NCBI GenBank assembly: GCA_944393395.1
Contig: CALYAB010000013.1
Span: 1-33,906, forward strand
Source of the DNA: an uncultured Clostridia bacterium
Lineage (GTDB): Bacteria > Bacillota > Clostridia > TANB77 > CAG-508
DNA: 33,906 nucleotides
Direction of reading: 5' to 3'
Made by a program: the position numbers and the translations under genes. Every line of letters begins with the position of its first letter. Position 1 is the stretch's first letter. The notes beneath the pieces are model-generated. The model had not been told where the DNA came from, made no database searches, and saw only the letters and a program-made list of their open reading frames with translations. Positions 9,108 through 17,865 of this stretch are shown in pieces.

Positions 9108-10490
9108 CTAAAATTCTAATTTTTCTTCTAACCAACTTTCTACTTCATCTATTGGAATTCTAATTTGTTCCATTGTATCCCTATCTCTTATTGTAACTGC
9201 ATTATCTTCTAATGTATCAAAGTCAACTGTTAAACAATATGGTGTTCCTATTTCATCTTCTCTTCTATATCTTTTTCCTATACTTCCTGTTTCGTCATAA
9301 TCACACATAAATTTTTTAGATAATTTTTCATATACTTCTTGTGCTTTTTCTGACAATTTTTTAGATAATGGAAGTACTGCTATTTTAAACGGTGCTAATA
9401 CTGGATGTAAATGTAATACAACTCTTGTATCTCCTTCTCCTATTTCTTCTTCATCATAGCTATTACATAAAAATGCAAGTGCTACCCTATCTGCTCCTAA
9501 TGATGGTTCTATACAATATGGTACATATTTTTCTTTTGTTTCTGGATCTGTATATGTGAAATCTTCTTTTGAAACTGCCATATGACTCTTTAAGTCAAAA
9601 TCTGTTCTATCAGCAATTCCCCATAATTCTCCCCATCCAAATGGAAATGCAAATTCTATATCTGTTGTTGCATTACTATAATGTGACAATTCTTCTTTTG
9701 AATGATCTCTTAGTCTAATATTTTCTTCTTTTATGCCTAAGTTTAACAACCAATTTTTACAAAATTCTTTCCAATATTTATGCCATTCTAAATCTGTTCC
9801 TGGTTTACAGAAGAATTCTAGTTCCATCTGCTCAAATTCTCTTGTTCTAAATGTAAAGTTTCCTGGTGTAATTTCATTTCTAAATGCTTTTCCTATTTGT
9901 GCAATACCCATAGGTATTTTCTTTCTTGTTGTTCTCATTACATTTTTAAAATTAACAAATATACCTTGTGCTGTTTCTGGTCTTAAATATATTTCAGCTG
10001 TTTTGTCTTCTGTTACTCCTTGGAAAGTTTTAAACATTAAATTAAATTTTCTTATATCTGTGAAATTTGTCTTTCCACAATTTGGGCATGGTATGTTATT
10101 TTCTTTTATAAAATCTATTAATTCTTTGTCAGACATACCATCAGCAATCATATCTTTTCCGTTATCATGTGCCCATTCTTCTATTAATTTATCTGCTCTA
10201 TGTCTTGTTTTACATTCTTTACAATCTATTAATGGATCTGAAAATCCACCTACATGACCTGAAGCCACCCACGTTGTAGGATTCATTAAAATAGCTGCAT
10301 CTAACCCTACATTATATTTACTCTCTTGTATGAATTTTTTTCTCCATGCTACTTTTACATTATTTTTTAACTCATTTCCCAAAGGACCATAATCCCATGT
10401 GTTCGCTAGCCCTCCATAAATTTCTGAACCAGGGTAAATATATCCCCTATTTTTACAAAGTGCTACTAAAGTATCCATTGATTTTAACAT
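9108..10490 (-). CDS. glyS: Glycyl-tRNA synthetase, single-chain class II type
   Basis: A 460-residue alpha2-type glycyl-tRNA synthetase that charges tRNA-Gly with glycine. It opens with [20 protein letters not shown] and has the class II motifs [21 protein letters not shown] and a C-terminal anticodon-binding part containing VLPLSKK. Cysteine pairs CKEC and CPNCG form the zinc-binding insertion. GGAGG lies 7 nt before the ATG. The gene is expressed from a TTGACT/TAAAAT promoter through a T-box leader, so transcription should rise when uncharged tRNA-Gly accumulates. An extra 112-nt palindrome lies between the T-box terminator and the start codon. Confidence 0.95.
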   Translation of the reverse strand: MLKSMDTLVALCKNRGYIYPGSEIYGGLANTWDYGPLGNELKNNVKVAWRKKFIQESKYNVGLDAAILMNPTTWVASGHVGGFSDPLIDCKECKTRHRADKLIEEWAHDNGKDMIADGMSDKELIDFIKENNIPCPNCGKTNFTDIRKFNLMFKTFQGVTEDKTAEIYLRPETAQGIFVNFKNVMRTTRKKIPMGIAQIGKAFRNEITPGNFTFRTREFEQMELEFFCKPGTDLEWHKYWKEFCKNWLLNLGIKEENIRLRDHSKEELSHYSNATTDIEFAFPFGWGELWGIADRTDFDLKSHMAVSKEDFTYTDPETKEKYVPYCIEPSLGADRVALAFLCNSYDEEEIGEGDTRVVLHLHPVLAPFKIAVLPLSKKLSEKAQEVYEKLSKKFMCDYDETGSIGKRYRREDEIGTPYCLTVDFDTLEDNAVTIRDRDTMEQIRIPIDEVESWLEEKLEF

Positions 10491-10540
10491 AACAATTCCT
10501 CCTCTTTTAATTTTATTTACTAGACAATGATAGTTTTTTT

Positions 10541-10652
10541 GATTACATTTAGTATATTGTACATTTTTATAAATTCCTCAAGCTGAAGGCGTATGTTTAT
10601 ACGTCGAAGTTTGATGAATGAAATAAAAATGTGCAAGATGCTGAATGTAATC
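10541..10652. repeat. 112-nt near-perfect palindrome inside the glyS leader
   Basis: GATTACATTTAGTATATTGT.. (from 10541) pairs with ..CTGAATGTAATC (to 10652) around the centre CGTAT-GTTT-ATACG (10590-10603). Of the outer 30 positions, 26 are Watson-Crick and three more are G-U when read as plus-strand RNA. Read as the glyS (minus) transcript, those same positions are A-C mismatches. It starts about 50 nt upstream of glyS, after the T-box terminator, and is not part of a normal T-box. Confidence 0.75.
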
Positions 10653-10661
10653 GATTTTAAC

Positions 10662-10892
10662 AAAAAAACTTTCATACACCTAGCATAGCTAGGGACGAAA
10701 GTTATTTTCCGCGATTCCACCCTAATTCTTAAAACTCGAAAGCAAAAAACACAAATTCAAGTTTTAAACACCTCAATTTACAATGTTACTCCAAAGCTCC
10801 CCATATGCATCTACTATTGGTATCACACCACCACCAACTCTCTATAAGTAAATGAAACCATACTTTTTCTTCTTCACCGTAACTATTTATTT
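10662..10892 (-). promoter_or_regulatory. T-box riboswitch leader of glyS
   Basis: On the minus strand the leader contains the stem I base GTTAC/GTAAC, the AGAGAG and TGGAG stem I elements, and the T-box antiterminator sequence AGGGTGGAATCGCG (10723-10710). A terminator follows: AACTTTCGTCCCTAG..CTAGG..GAAAGTT plus a T-run (10703-10662). Uncharged tRNA-Gly should stabilise the antiterminator and permit read-through into glyS. Glycine specificity is inferred from the downstream gene; I could not place the specifier codon with certainty. Confidence 0.9.
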
Positions 10893-10898
10893 TCATAT

Positions 10899-10927
10899 AT
10901 TTTATTACGATTAAAAAAAAAAGTCAA
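10899..10927 (-). promoter_or_regulatory. Promoter of the glyS T-box operon
   Basis: Minus-strand TTGACT (10927-10922), 17-nt spacer, TAAAAT (10904-10899). It is back to back with the tRNA-Trp promoter. Confidence 0.75.
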
Positions 10928-10944
10928 TAATTTTTAAAAAAATA

Positions 10945-10973
10945 TTGATAAAATAGATTTTTTATGCTAATAT
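10945..10973 (+). promoter_or_regulatory. Promoter of tRNA-Trp
   Basis: TTGATA (10945-10950), 17-nt spacer, TAATAT (10968-10973) with an extended -10 TGC, ending about 30 nt before the tRNA. Confidence 0.7.
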
Positions 10974-11004
10974 ATTAATGTTGTTATTAATATATTATTT
11001 ATAT

Positions 11005-11079
11005 AGGGGTATAGTGTTAATGGTAGCACATCGGTCTCCAAAACCGCCTGTGTGGGTTCGAATCCTACTACCCCTGCCA
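11005..11079 (+). tRNA. tRNA-Trp (anticodon CCA)
   Basis: The acceptor arms AGGGGTA/TACCCCT, the D arm with AATGGTAGCAC, the anticodon loop CTCCAAA and the T arm GGTTCGAATCC are all present. The 3' CCA is encoded (11077-11079). It has its own promoter and a downstream terminator. Confidence 0.95.
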
Positions 11080-11086
11080 GTTTTAG

Positions 11087-11118
11087 AAGCCTTGCTACCT
11101 AAAGTAGTTTGGCTTTTT
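11087..11118 (+). terminator. Terminator after tRNA-Trp
   Basis: AAGCC..CTAC pairs with GTAG..GGCTT, followed by TTTT, 8 nt after the tRNA. Confidence 0.6.
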
Positions 11119-11166
11119 ATATTATAAAAGTAAACATTTTGGGGGAATATTTTATATTTTCTCGAG

Positions 11167-11761
11167 GTGATTTTTATTTTTAATATTATAAAAGTTATTA
11201 ATATATTAATTATTTTTTTAGTTTTATTTATTACTATCTTTTTTACTCCTGTTATAATATCTAATGGTTTTACATATGAAGATAGTTCAAATTCTGAAAT
11301 TATTTCTATTAACCCTAATGGATTTGTTTGGCCTATTCCCGGCTATACCAAAATAAGTTCATATTTTGGTAAAAGAGTTTCTCCAACTTCTCGGAGCTTC
11401 TTCTTCCCATTCGGGTATTGATATACCAGCTCCTGAAGGTACAAAGCTCATCGCTGTAGCTGATGGAACCATAACTTTCACTCAATTTTTAGGAGCTGGT
11501 GGCTATACTATTACTCTTTCTTTTGATAATTATAAAGTATCATATTGTCATTGCTCACCAAATTATATTGTTAAAGTTGGTGATACTGTAAAACAAGGTC
11601 AAGTTATTGGATATGTTGGTCCAAAATATGTCTATGGTGTAAAAGGAAATCAATATTCTGATTCTAATGGTAAACCTACAAATGGTGCCACTACTGGTAC
11701 ACATCTTCATCTTGGTATTAGAATTGATGGAAATTATCAAAATCCATTAAATTTCTTTTAA
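11167..11761 (+). pseudogene. M23 family peptidoglycan endopeptidase, frameshifted
   Basis: An N-terminal hydrophobic segment (about residues 5-30, signal anchor) leads into WPIPGYTKISSYFGKRVSPT in one frame. The M23/LytM domain then continues in the next frame as GASSSHSGIDIPAPEGTKL and ends with GTHLHLGIRIDG. The zinc ligands HxxxD and HxH are intact, so the product would be a cell-wall hydrolase if read through. The frames join at about 11390-11393: removing the C in CTTCTCGGAGC restores SPTSGASSSHSG. The start is odd. GAGGTG at 11164-11169 is positioned 6 nt before an ATT codon (11176), while the only usable alternative, GTG at 11167, overlaps that ribosome binding site. The defect could be genuine or a sequencing error. 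Confidence 0.85.
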
Positions 11762-11768
11762 CCTATTT

Positions 11769-12677
11769 TTATAATAAATTAATTTCTTCTTCTGTTAATC
11801 CTGTCACTTCTTTTATAAAATCTATTTCAGCACCTTTATCCTTCATTTTTTTGGCAATTTCCTTTTTACTACGTTCTTCACCTCGCTTTTCGCCGTATTT
11901 TTTTCCCTCTTCTATCCCCTTTCTTCTTGCTTCATTTATTTCCGTATTATATGTAAGTCTACTTCTTTCTCTAATTTCATACAACTCTCTTTCATATTCA
12001 TCTGCACTCATTTTAGTTAATTGTTCTACTGCCTCTTTGATTTCTTCATTTTCTTTTTTACATTCTTCCATCATTTTTTGATCGCCCCCAATCACATATA
12101 ACCATTTTTCTAGCAAATCTGCTATCTTTGGTTTCTTTTTCTTAAATTTTGGTAATTCTATTATGTAGTATTTTACCATCTCTGTTAAGTATTCTTCTTC
12201 TTTTTCATATCCCATATCTACATATCTTATCTCTTCTGTTTTCTCATATCTTAACTTAGCTAAACTCATGTATGCATTCCTTTTTACTACATTATCATTT
12301 ATGATACATATGACAATTGTATCCTTTGCCTTTTTGTATTCTTCTGATACTTTTATTTCTCCTGCTATTAATTTTGCATTATATACTACTAATCTTCTTT
12401 CTATTGCTGTTGTATTTCCTACTTGCATTTCTATATCTACTACTGTATCTTCGTTAATTTCTGCTCTTATATCTAATATACTCAATTTTTCATCTATTGT
12501 TTCTTTTGGTATTTCTGGATTTTTTACTTCTATTTTTTGTATGTTAATTTTTAAGATTGCCTCTAACAGGCTTTTTAGAATTTTCTCATTTCCTCCTTTT
12601 CCAAATATTCTTTTAAATACATAATCATTTGATAATGGTAGCATGTCTACCTCTTTTTGTTTTTTGGTTTTGCTCAT
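11769..12677 (-). CDS. Rpn family PD-(D/E)XK nuclease / putative transposase
   Basis: A 302-residue protein of the Rpn/PDDEXK_2 family, related to YhgA-like recombination-promoting nucleases. It begins with MLPLSNDYVFKRIFG, typical of the family, followed by the nuclease core LDIRAEINEDTVVDIEMQV (D..E-x-Q) and YNAKLIAGEI. A charged C-terminal helix contains RRKGIEEGKKYGEKRGEER and ends in ITGLTEEEI-like residues. Such proteins are usually multi-copy. They cut DNA in vitro in E. coli, but no terminal repeats or transposition were found here. Start chosen at 12677, where AAGGAG lies 8 nt upstream; an upstream ATG has none. The all-AT gap behind it holds hairpins but no other gene. Confidence 0.9.
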   Translation of the reverse strand: MSKTKKQKEVDMLPLSNDYVFKRIFGKGGNEKILKSLLEAILKINIQKIEVKNPEIPKETIDEKLSILDIRAEINEDTVVDIEMQVGNTTAIERRLVVYNAKLIAGEIKVSEEYKKAKDTIVICIINDNVVKRNAYMSLAKLRYEKTEEIRYVDMGYEKEEEYLTEMVKYYIIELPKFKKKKPKIADLLEKWLYVIGGDQKMMEECKKENEEIKEAVEQLTKMSADEYERELYEIRERSRLTYNTEINEARRKGIEEGKKYGEKRGEERSKKEIAKKMKDKGAEIDFIKEVTGLTEEEINLL

Positions 12678-13009
12678 ATTTTTTTCTCCTTTCATTCTAT
12701 CAAATTTTCTTTGCTTATTCAACAAATTAATTTGATTTATATTTATAAAAATACATTAGAAATATTTTTTATAAATATAACTGAAATCTTTTCACATCAT
12801 AAATTTGTTAATTATAAAATATGGAATCATTTATGTATATAAATTTATAGAATTAAAATAAAATTATAATTAAAAAAATGAATAAAAAATAAACTAAAAC
12901 TATAAAATACTCAATATAAATCTCTTAAAAACTTAAAAATTTATTACCATAACAAAATTAGATAGTAATTTTTATATTATCTGAATTATAATGAAAACGT
13001 TGTTTTTGG

Positions 13010-13042
13010 TTGAATAGGAAAAATTTGATTTTTCCTATTCAA
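13010..13042. repeat. TTGAATAGGAAAAAT hairpin module
   Basis: A perfect 15-bp stem with loop TTG. It has the same sequence as the inner part of the hairpin at 222-268 and the left arm at about 1948-1962. Confidence 0.7.
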
Positions 13043-13050
13043 TAAAAAAT

Positions 13051-13093
13051 ATCTCTAATTGTATTTCCACTATTTTACAATACAATTAGAGAT
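13051..13093 (-). terminator. Terminator downstream of the zinc-protein / efp unit
   Basis: ATCTCTAATTGTAT pairs perfectly with ATACAATTAGAGAT (14 bp). T-rich sequence follows on both strands, so it may work both ways. Confidence 0.7.
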
Positions 13094-13150
13094 TTTTCAA
13101 TACTTTTTTGTTATTTTTTATATTTATGGTAACTTCAAAGTGAATTCTAT

Positions 13151-13678
13151 TTACATATCATCATCATTATTTTCTTCTTTTTCTTGCTTATTTTCTTCTT
13201 GTGGTTGTTGCTTTTCTTGTTTTGGTTCAGGTTGTATATCATCACATCCATGGCATCCTGAACAATCTTGTTCACAATCCATGTCATCTTCTAGATCTCC
13301 TGACCAATCCAATTCTATTATATTATTACAAACTGGACATTCTACTTCTGTTTTATTTTCATCAACATCTATTACAAATTGATTATCACAATATGGACAA
13401 ATAATTTCAAAATCAAATCCATCTTCAGAATATATATCATTTTCAATATTATCAATTATTTGTTGCATTTTATTCATTTTATCATCTATTTGCTTTTGCT
13501 TTTCTTCTATACTATTCATTTTTTGTTCTTTATATTCAAGAATAGCATCCATTTCATCTATTACTTTATCAACAAACATTGAAAACCTTATTTTTACATA
13601 TTCCAAATCTTCTTTATTTTTTAAATTTTTTTCCATATCATTTAAAAAACTTTTATACTCTTCTTTTATTCTAGCCAT
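13151..13678 (-). CDS. Coiled-coil zinc-ribbon protein of unknown function
   Basis: A 175-residue protein not recognised as a named family. Residues 1-85 form a charged helix/coiled coil rich in K, E and Q. They are followed by a two-CxxC zinc ribbon (CPYCDNQF..CPVCNNIIELDW, about 94-125) and a cysteine cluster DCEQDCSGCHGC. The tail is low-complexity, rich in E, Q, N and D. It lies 16 nt behind efp and is probably co-transcribed with it. The cysteine pattern suggests metal binding; no enzymatic motif is visible. Confidence 0.75.
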   Translation of the reverse strand: MARIKEEYKSFLNDMEKNLKNKEDLEYVKIRFSMFVDKVIDEMDAILEYKEQKMNSIEEKQKQIDDKMNKMQQIIDNIENDIYSEDGFDFEIICPYCDNQFVIDVDENKTEVECPVCNNIIELDWSGDLEDDMDCEQDCSGCHGCDDIQPEPKQEKQQPQEENKQEKEENNDDDM

Positions 13679-13694
13679 TAAAAATTCACCTTTC

Positions 13695-14261
13695 TTATAT
13701 TCTTTCCATATATTCGCCAGTTCTTGTGTCTATTCTTAATACATCTCCGATATTAACGAATAATGGTACTTGTATTTCTAAACCTGTTTCTAATTTTGCT
13801 GGCTTTCCTGAAGTTGTTGTTGTGTTTCCACTAAATCCAGGTTCAGTATATGTAACTTCTAATTCAACAAATATAGGTGGCTCTACTGCAAATACTTTTC
13901 CTTTGTATGAAAGCATTGTAACTTCCATGTTTTCTTTTAAATATTTTAAACAATCACCTATTTGTTCTTCATTTAATGGTATTTGGTCATATGTTTCATT
14001 ATCCATGAAATAGTATAGACCTCCATCATTATATAAATATTGCATTGCTTTCTTTTCTATTTGTGCTGCTGGGAATTTATCTGAAGGGTTAAATGTCTTT
14101 TCTAATGTTGCTCCTGTTATTACATTTTTTAATTTTGTTCTTACAAAAGCTGACCCCTTTCCTGGTTTTACATGTTGAAATTCTACTATTCTATATACAT
14201 TTCCATCCATTTCAAATGTTGTTCCATTTCTAAAATCTCCTGCTGAATAAACTGATGCCAT
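13695..14261 (-). CDS. efp: Elongation factor P
   Basis: A 188-residue EF-P, which enters the ribosomal E site and relieves stalling at proline runs. The N-terminal KOW-like domain has the loop [10 protein letters not shown]; Lys35 corresponds to the modified Lys32 of B. subtilis EF-P. The OB domains follow, with the conserved end [24 protein letters not shown] chose the ATG at 14261 because AAGGAG lies just upstream. The longer reading (MKGEII..) would translate the ribosome binding site itself. Promoter at 14301-14329. Confidence 0.95.
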   Translation of the reverse strand: MASVYSAGDFRNGTTFEMDGNVYRIVEFQHVKPGKGSAFVRTKLKNVITGATLEKTFNPSDKFPAAQIEKKAMQYLYNDGGLYYFMDNETYDQIPLNEEQIGDCLKYLKENMEVTMLSYKGKVFAVEPPIFVELEVTYTEPGFSGNTTTTSGKPAKLETGLEIQVPLFVNIGDVLRIDTRTGEYMERI

Positions 14262-14300
14262 AATTATTTCTCCTTTCATTTTTCAAATATTATTACAAAC

Positions 14301-14329
14301 TTTATATATTTTACTACATTTTTTCACAA
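14301..14329 (-). promoter_or_regulatory. Promoter of efp
   Basis: Minus-strand TTGTGA (14329-14324), 17-nt spacer, TATAAA (14306-14301), about 35 nt upstream of the efp start. Confidence 0.55.
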
Positions 14330-14365
14330 AAATCAAGCTATTTCTTGATTTTAAGCCTTTTTGCT

Positions 14366-14631
14366 GTAACTATTCAGTGGTCAAAATGTTGAAAGTTAAG
14401 CGAATTATTGTATATTTATTTTTATAAATGACGAATGTGATTGGAGAATTGTTAGAAACTCTTGAATAATTTTATGGAAAATGTTCGCGTCGAGCGTTAG
14501 CGAGGACTAAGTGAAAGGGTGCCATAAAATTGTTTTAGAGTTTCTTATAATTTGTATTGAGCCGAGAAATTTATGAAAAATAAATATACAATAATTCGCC
14601 TTTACAAACTTTTTTATCACTGAATAGTTAC
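14366..14631 (+). repeat. Long palindromic repeat, copy B
   Basis: The outermost arms are GTAACTATTCAGTG (14366-14379) and its exact complement CACTGAATAGTTAC (14618-14631). The inner arms 14400-14423 and 14576-14599 are a perfect 24-bp pair. The core is close to that of 27026-27231 and to copy A without its insert. Inside the core, GAAACTCTTGAATAATTTTA pairs with the sequence ending AGAGTTTC. It fills most of the 455-bp gap between efp and the M24 peptidase gene and has no ORF. Confidence 0.85.
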
Positions 14632-14649
14632 TTTTTGCTTTTTTATTAC

Positions 14650-14716
14650 ATAGGAAAAATCGACTTTTATCTTGACCACACATAAGATTTTTCCGTATAC
14701 AACAAAGTTATGTTTC
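14650..14716 (+). repeat. Dispersed 70-bp repeat, copy 1
   Basis: Shares the exact 17-mer CTTTTATCTTGACCACA and most flanking bases with 26417-26489. In this copy GGAAAAATC and GATTTTTCC flank the 17-mer as an inverted pair. It abuts the stop of the M24 peptidase gene. Confidence 0.6.
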
Positions 14717-15775
14717 TTATATTATAATATAATTTTTCTCAGAATTAGTTAAATTTATACAACCAAATTTTGTAATTTGAACTGTATCTTCTATTCTCAC
14801 TCCAAATTTTCCTGGAATATATATACCTGGCTCATTTGTAACCACCATATTTTCCTTTAAAGATACATCTGTCTTATAATTAATATATGGTGCTTCATGT
14901 ATTTCCATTCCAACTCCATGACCTAATGCATGTACTAAATCATATCCATTTAATTTAAAATCATTTTCAACCATTTTAGTTAATAATCTTGTACTTGCAC
15001 CATCTTTAAAATCGTCTGTTGTTTGAGTCTGATTTTTTAAAACCAAATCATAAACTGGTTTTACATATTCAGGAACTTCTCCTACAAAAAATGTTCTAGT
15101 CATATCTGAACAATAACCATTTACCTTACACCCCATATCAATTGTTATTATATCTACATCTTGTATTTTTCTGTCTGTCGGAACAGCATGAGGCTTTGAT
15201 GAATTTTCTCCTGAAGCTACAATTGTTTCAAATGATAAACCATCTGAATTTTCTTTATAGTACCTCTCTATTTCATCTGCTATTTGCTTTTCTGTCATTC
15301 CTGGTTTTATATAACTTAATATATGAGTAAAACAATTATCGGTTATTTCACATGCTCGTTTTATATTTTTTATTTCTTCCTCATCTTTTATCATTCTTTG
15401 TTTTTCTATTATATTATCAGTTTCCACTAAACTATTTATTTTATATTTTCTTATATATTCTTTATATTTAGCATATGTAACATAATTTTCTTCAAAACCT
15501 ACATTTTCACAAAACATAAAGAAATTTTCATAATCCTCTTTTGATACATCTTTTATGTCATACACAATTATTTCATCATATAGAGTTAATATACTGTGAA
15601 CATGTTCAATATATCTACTATCTGTTATATAAATATTTTCTTTTCGAGTTAATAATAATATTCCCTCTGCATTTATATTAGTTAAATATCTAACATTTAC
15701 AGGGTTTGATATTATTAAACCTTGTAAGTCTAGACTAGACATTGTATTTCTTAACCATTGTAATTTCGGATTCAT
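14717..15775 (-). CDS. M24 family Xaa-Pro aminopeptidase
   Basis: A 352-residue M24 metallopeptidase that removes N-terminal residues preceding proline. The C-terminal pita-bread domain shows the metal ligands: two Asp in ITIDMGCKVNGYCSDMTRTF, His in LGHGVGMEIHEAPY, Glu in TNEPGIYIP and Glu in GVRIEDTVQI. The N-terminal creatinase-like domain fits the family length. The start at 15775 has GGAGG about 8 nt upstream; an ATG five codons earlier overlaps that site. It follows the prepilin peptidase gene closely on the same strand. In many Firmicutes such a peptidase lies just upstream of efp, as here. Confidence 0.9.
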   Translation of the reverse strand: MNPKLQWLRNTMSSLDLQGLIISNPVNVRYLTNINAEGILLLTRKENIYITDSRYIEHVHSILTLYDEIIVYDIKDVSKEDYENFFMFCENVGFEENYVTYAKYKEYIRKYKINSLVETDNIIEKQRMIKDEEEIKNIKRACEITDNCFTHILSYIKPGMTEKQIADEIERYYKENSDGLSFETIVASGENSSKPHAVPTDRKIQDVDIITIDMGCKVNGYCSDMTRTFFVGEVPEYVKPVYDLVLKNQTQTTDDFKDGASTRLLTKMVENDFKLNGYDLVHALGHGVGMEIHEAPYINYKTDVSLKENMVVTNEPGIYIPGKFGVRIEDTVQITKFGCINLTNSEKNYIII

Positions 15776-15822
15776 CTTACCATCCTCCATATCTATTTCT
15801 ATATATTCTACTTTTATATTTT

Positions 15823-16572
15823 TTATTTATACATTCCTAATGTAAATATTTTTATTAATACTATTTTTATTGTTTCTAATGGTATATACATACTTATAAA
15901 TGTTGCTATTACTATAAATGGCCCAAATGGTATGTATTCGTCTGTCTTTTTTATTTTTGTTATTAATAGTCCTATACTAAGTATAGCTCCTATTAAAAAT
16001 GATATTAATGTTATAACTACAATATTTGATAGCCCAAAATATAATCCTAAAGCTCCCATTAATTTTACATCACCAAATCCCATTGCCTCTTTACCATAAA
16101 ATAGTCCTCCAACTACTGTTATTAGTAAAAATATTCCTGCTCCTGCTAACATTCCTAACAACATATTTAATGTTATTGCAACATTTGATAATCCATATAA
16201 AAATGCAAATATTAATCCTATTTCAAAAATTGTTAAATTTAGCCTATTTGGTATGATTTGTAATTTATAATCTATTACAAATGCTGATAATAATAATGGC
16301 GTTAAAATTAAGAATTTTATCAAATCTAAATTAGCAATGAGAGTTTCCTTAATTCCTAAGGTATAAACTAATGTTACATATATTGCTGAGGTTAAAATCA
16401 TTAATATATAGTTTAATCTAAAATTAACTTTATATTCTCTGAAAAAATCCAAAGATAAAAATTTTTTATATTCTGGTAATCTTTTATTTGCCCAGTCTAC
16501 CAATTGTCCTACAATTAATCCCAAAATTGCTGCTACTAAATAGTATCCTATATGCACATCATTGTAATACAT
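15823..16572 (-). CDS. Prepilin peptidase (A24 family)
   Basis: A 249-residue membrane protein with about seven hydrophobic helices. The two aspartates of type IV prepilin peptidases are present in VIDYKLQIIPNRL and MGFGDVKLMG (GxGD motif). It cleaves the leader of pilin-like proteins at the membrane. The N-terminal part is short and lacks the cysteine pairs of bifunctional enzymes, so N-methylation by this protein is uncertain. The pilin-like protein encoded at 24003-26141 is an obvious candidate substrate. Its start overlaps the end of the YqeG gene by 14 bp, with AAGGAG upstream, so the two are translationally linked. Confidence 0.85.
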   Translation of the reverse strand: MYYNDVHIGYYLVAAILGLIVGQLVDWANKRLPEYKKFLSLDFFREYKVNFRLNYILMILTSAIYVTLVYTLGIKETLIANLDLIKFLILTPLLLSAFVIDYKLQIIPNRLNLTIFEIGLIFAFLYGLSNVAITLNMLLGMLAGAGIFLLITVVGGLFYGKEAMGFGDVKLMGALGLYFGLSNIVVITLISFLIGAILSIGLLITKIKKTDEYIPFGPFIVIATFISMYIPLETIKIVLIKIFTLGMYK

Positions 16573-17074
16573 TATTTTCTCCTTTTATTCTGTTTTTAAT
16601 TTTTTCTTTTATTCTATTTTCAATCGGTCTTTTCCACTTTGTGTACCAAAAATCTTTTTTGTTTATTGGGTCAACTAATATTGTATACATTTTAGACCTT
16701 TTTCCACCTATTACATCTGTAAATATTTGGTCACCAACTATCGCTATGTTTTCACTTTTTTCATTCAAATCTTTTTGTCCTTTTTTAAAACCTCTTTTTA
16801 GTGGTTTCATAGCAAAATTATGATATTGTATACCTAGTTCTTTTGAAATTCTTATTATTTTTTCTTTATCATTTGTATTGGATAATATATATAATTTTAC
16901 ACCTTGTCCTTTTAATTCTTTAGCCCATTTTTTTACACTTTCTGTCATCTTTTTTGTGTGGTCTACTAGTGTATTATCTACATCCAATAATAATGCTTTT
17001 ATTTTATTTTTATTAAGAAATTCTATATTTATATCTTCTACTTTTCTAAAATACGCATCTGGATATATGTTCAT
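16559..17074 (-). CDS. yqeG: YqeG family HAD-type phosphatase
   Basis: A 171-residue HAD superfamily protein, the normal length for YqeG. Motif I is LLLDVDNTLVDH. Motif II is ILSNTND, and motif III with IVGDQIFTDVIGGKR supplies the acidic residues. The family (HAD-IIIA) is a putative phosphatase of unknown substrate. It opens with YPDAYFRKVEDI, typical of the family. It is part of a tight minus-strand run with the metallophosphoesterase upstream and the prepilin peptidase downstream. Confidence 0.85.
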   Translation of the reverse strand: MNIYPDAYFRKVEDINIEFLNKNKIKALLLDVDNTLVDHTKKMTESVKKWAKELKGQGVKLYILSNTNDKEKIIRISKELGIQYHNFAMKPLKRGFKKGQKDLNEKSENIAIVGDQIFTDVIGGKRSKMYTILVDPINKKDFWYTKWKRPIENRIKEKIKNRIKGENNVLQ

Positions 17075-17133
17075 GTCTCCCCTCCATTACATTTATATAT
17101 TATCAATTAGTTATTTTTTTGTCAATATGACTG

Positions 17134-17841
17134 TTATGTTACTTTTATTAAATCAAATCCTAATCCATCTGCACTAACCAATTTGAATTCTATTCCAAAA
17201 AACTTTCCTTCTATTGCTTCTTTTATGGCCGCACCATGTAGGTGTCCATAATAGCATTTTTTTATATTATATTTTTTTAAAACCTTTATAAATTCATTTG
17301 CTTCATCATTTTGAACATTTTGTTTTACTATTGGTGGATAATGCATAAATGCAATTATTTCTTTATTATCACCATAATTTTCTATCCCATTCTTTATAGA
17401 TAATTCTAATCTTAAAACTTCTCTATTAATCATTTTTTTGCTTTCTGCATCGTCATTTAACGTCCATCCTCTTGTCCCTATTATTATTTTGTTATCAAAT
17501 TCGTAAGCATTGTTATAAAGAAAATCAATTTTTTTAAATTCATTTTCTTTTATATAATTTCTCATACTTTTTAATGTTGTCCACCAATAATCATGATTTC
17601 CTTTTAATAATATTTTTTCTCCTGGTAATTTGTTTAAATATTCAAAATCCTTATATGTATCTTTTAAATACATTGACCATGAAAAATCACCTGGCAAAAC
17701 CACCAAGTCATTTTCTTTTACTGTCTTTTCCCAATTATTCTTTAATTTTTCTTCATAACCTTCCCAATTTTCTCCAAAAATACTCATTGGTTTATTTTCA
17801 TTGAATGATAAATGAAGGTCTGCTATTACATATATTGACAT
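17134..17841 (-). CDS. Calcineurin-like metallophosphoesterase
   Basis: A 235-residue soluble phosphoesterase. The metal-binding motifs are in order: DLHLS near residue 8, GDFSW near residue 52, GNHDYWW near residue 81, MHYPP and YGHLHG. These make the dinuclear metal centre; the substrate is unknown. GGGAG lies upstream of the ATG. The gene starts 24 nt after the zinc-ribbon membrane protein gene ends. Confidence 0.9.
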   Translation of the reverse strand: MSIYVIADLHLSFNENKPMSIFGENWEGYEEKLKNNWEKTVKENDLVVLPGDFSWSMYLKDTYKDFEYLNKLPGEKILLKGNHDYWWTTLKSMRNYIKENEFKKIDFLYNNAYEFDNKIIIGTRGWTLNDDAESKKMINREVLRLELSIKNGIENYGDNKEIIAFMHYPPIVKQNVQNDEANEFIKVLKKYNIKKCYYGHLHGAAIKEAIEGKFFGIEFKLVSADGLGFDLIKVT

Positions 17842-17865
17842 TTATTTTCTCCCATATATTCATTT

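Larger units (their letters stand above)
12726..13150. other. AT-rich intergenic region with three hairpins
   Basis: I see no gene. It contains a 13-bp all-AT palindrome (12739-12751 with 12766-12778), a perfect 15-bp TTGAATAGGAAAAAT hairpin (13010-13042) and the terminator at 13051-13093. Confidence 0.6.

Noticed and set aside
10520-10720. 66-codon minus-strand ORF upstream of glyS
   Set aside because: It runs through the T-box terminator and the 112-nt palindrome, has no ribosome binding site and no protein-like pattern.
11769-12677. Rpn-type protein as an active insertion sequence
   Set aside because: No terminal inverted repeats or target-site duplications are visible on either side. 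The family name includes transposase only by annotation habit.
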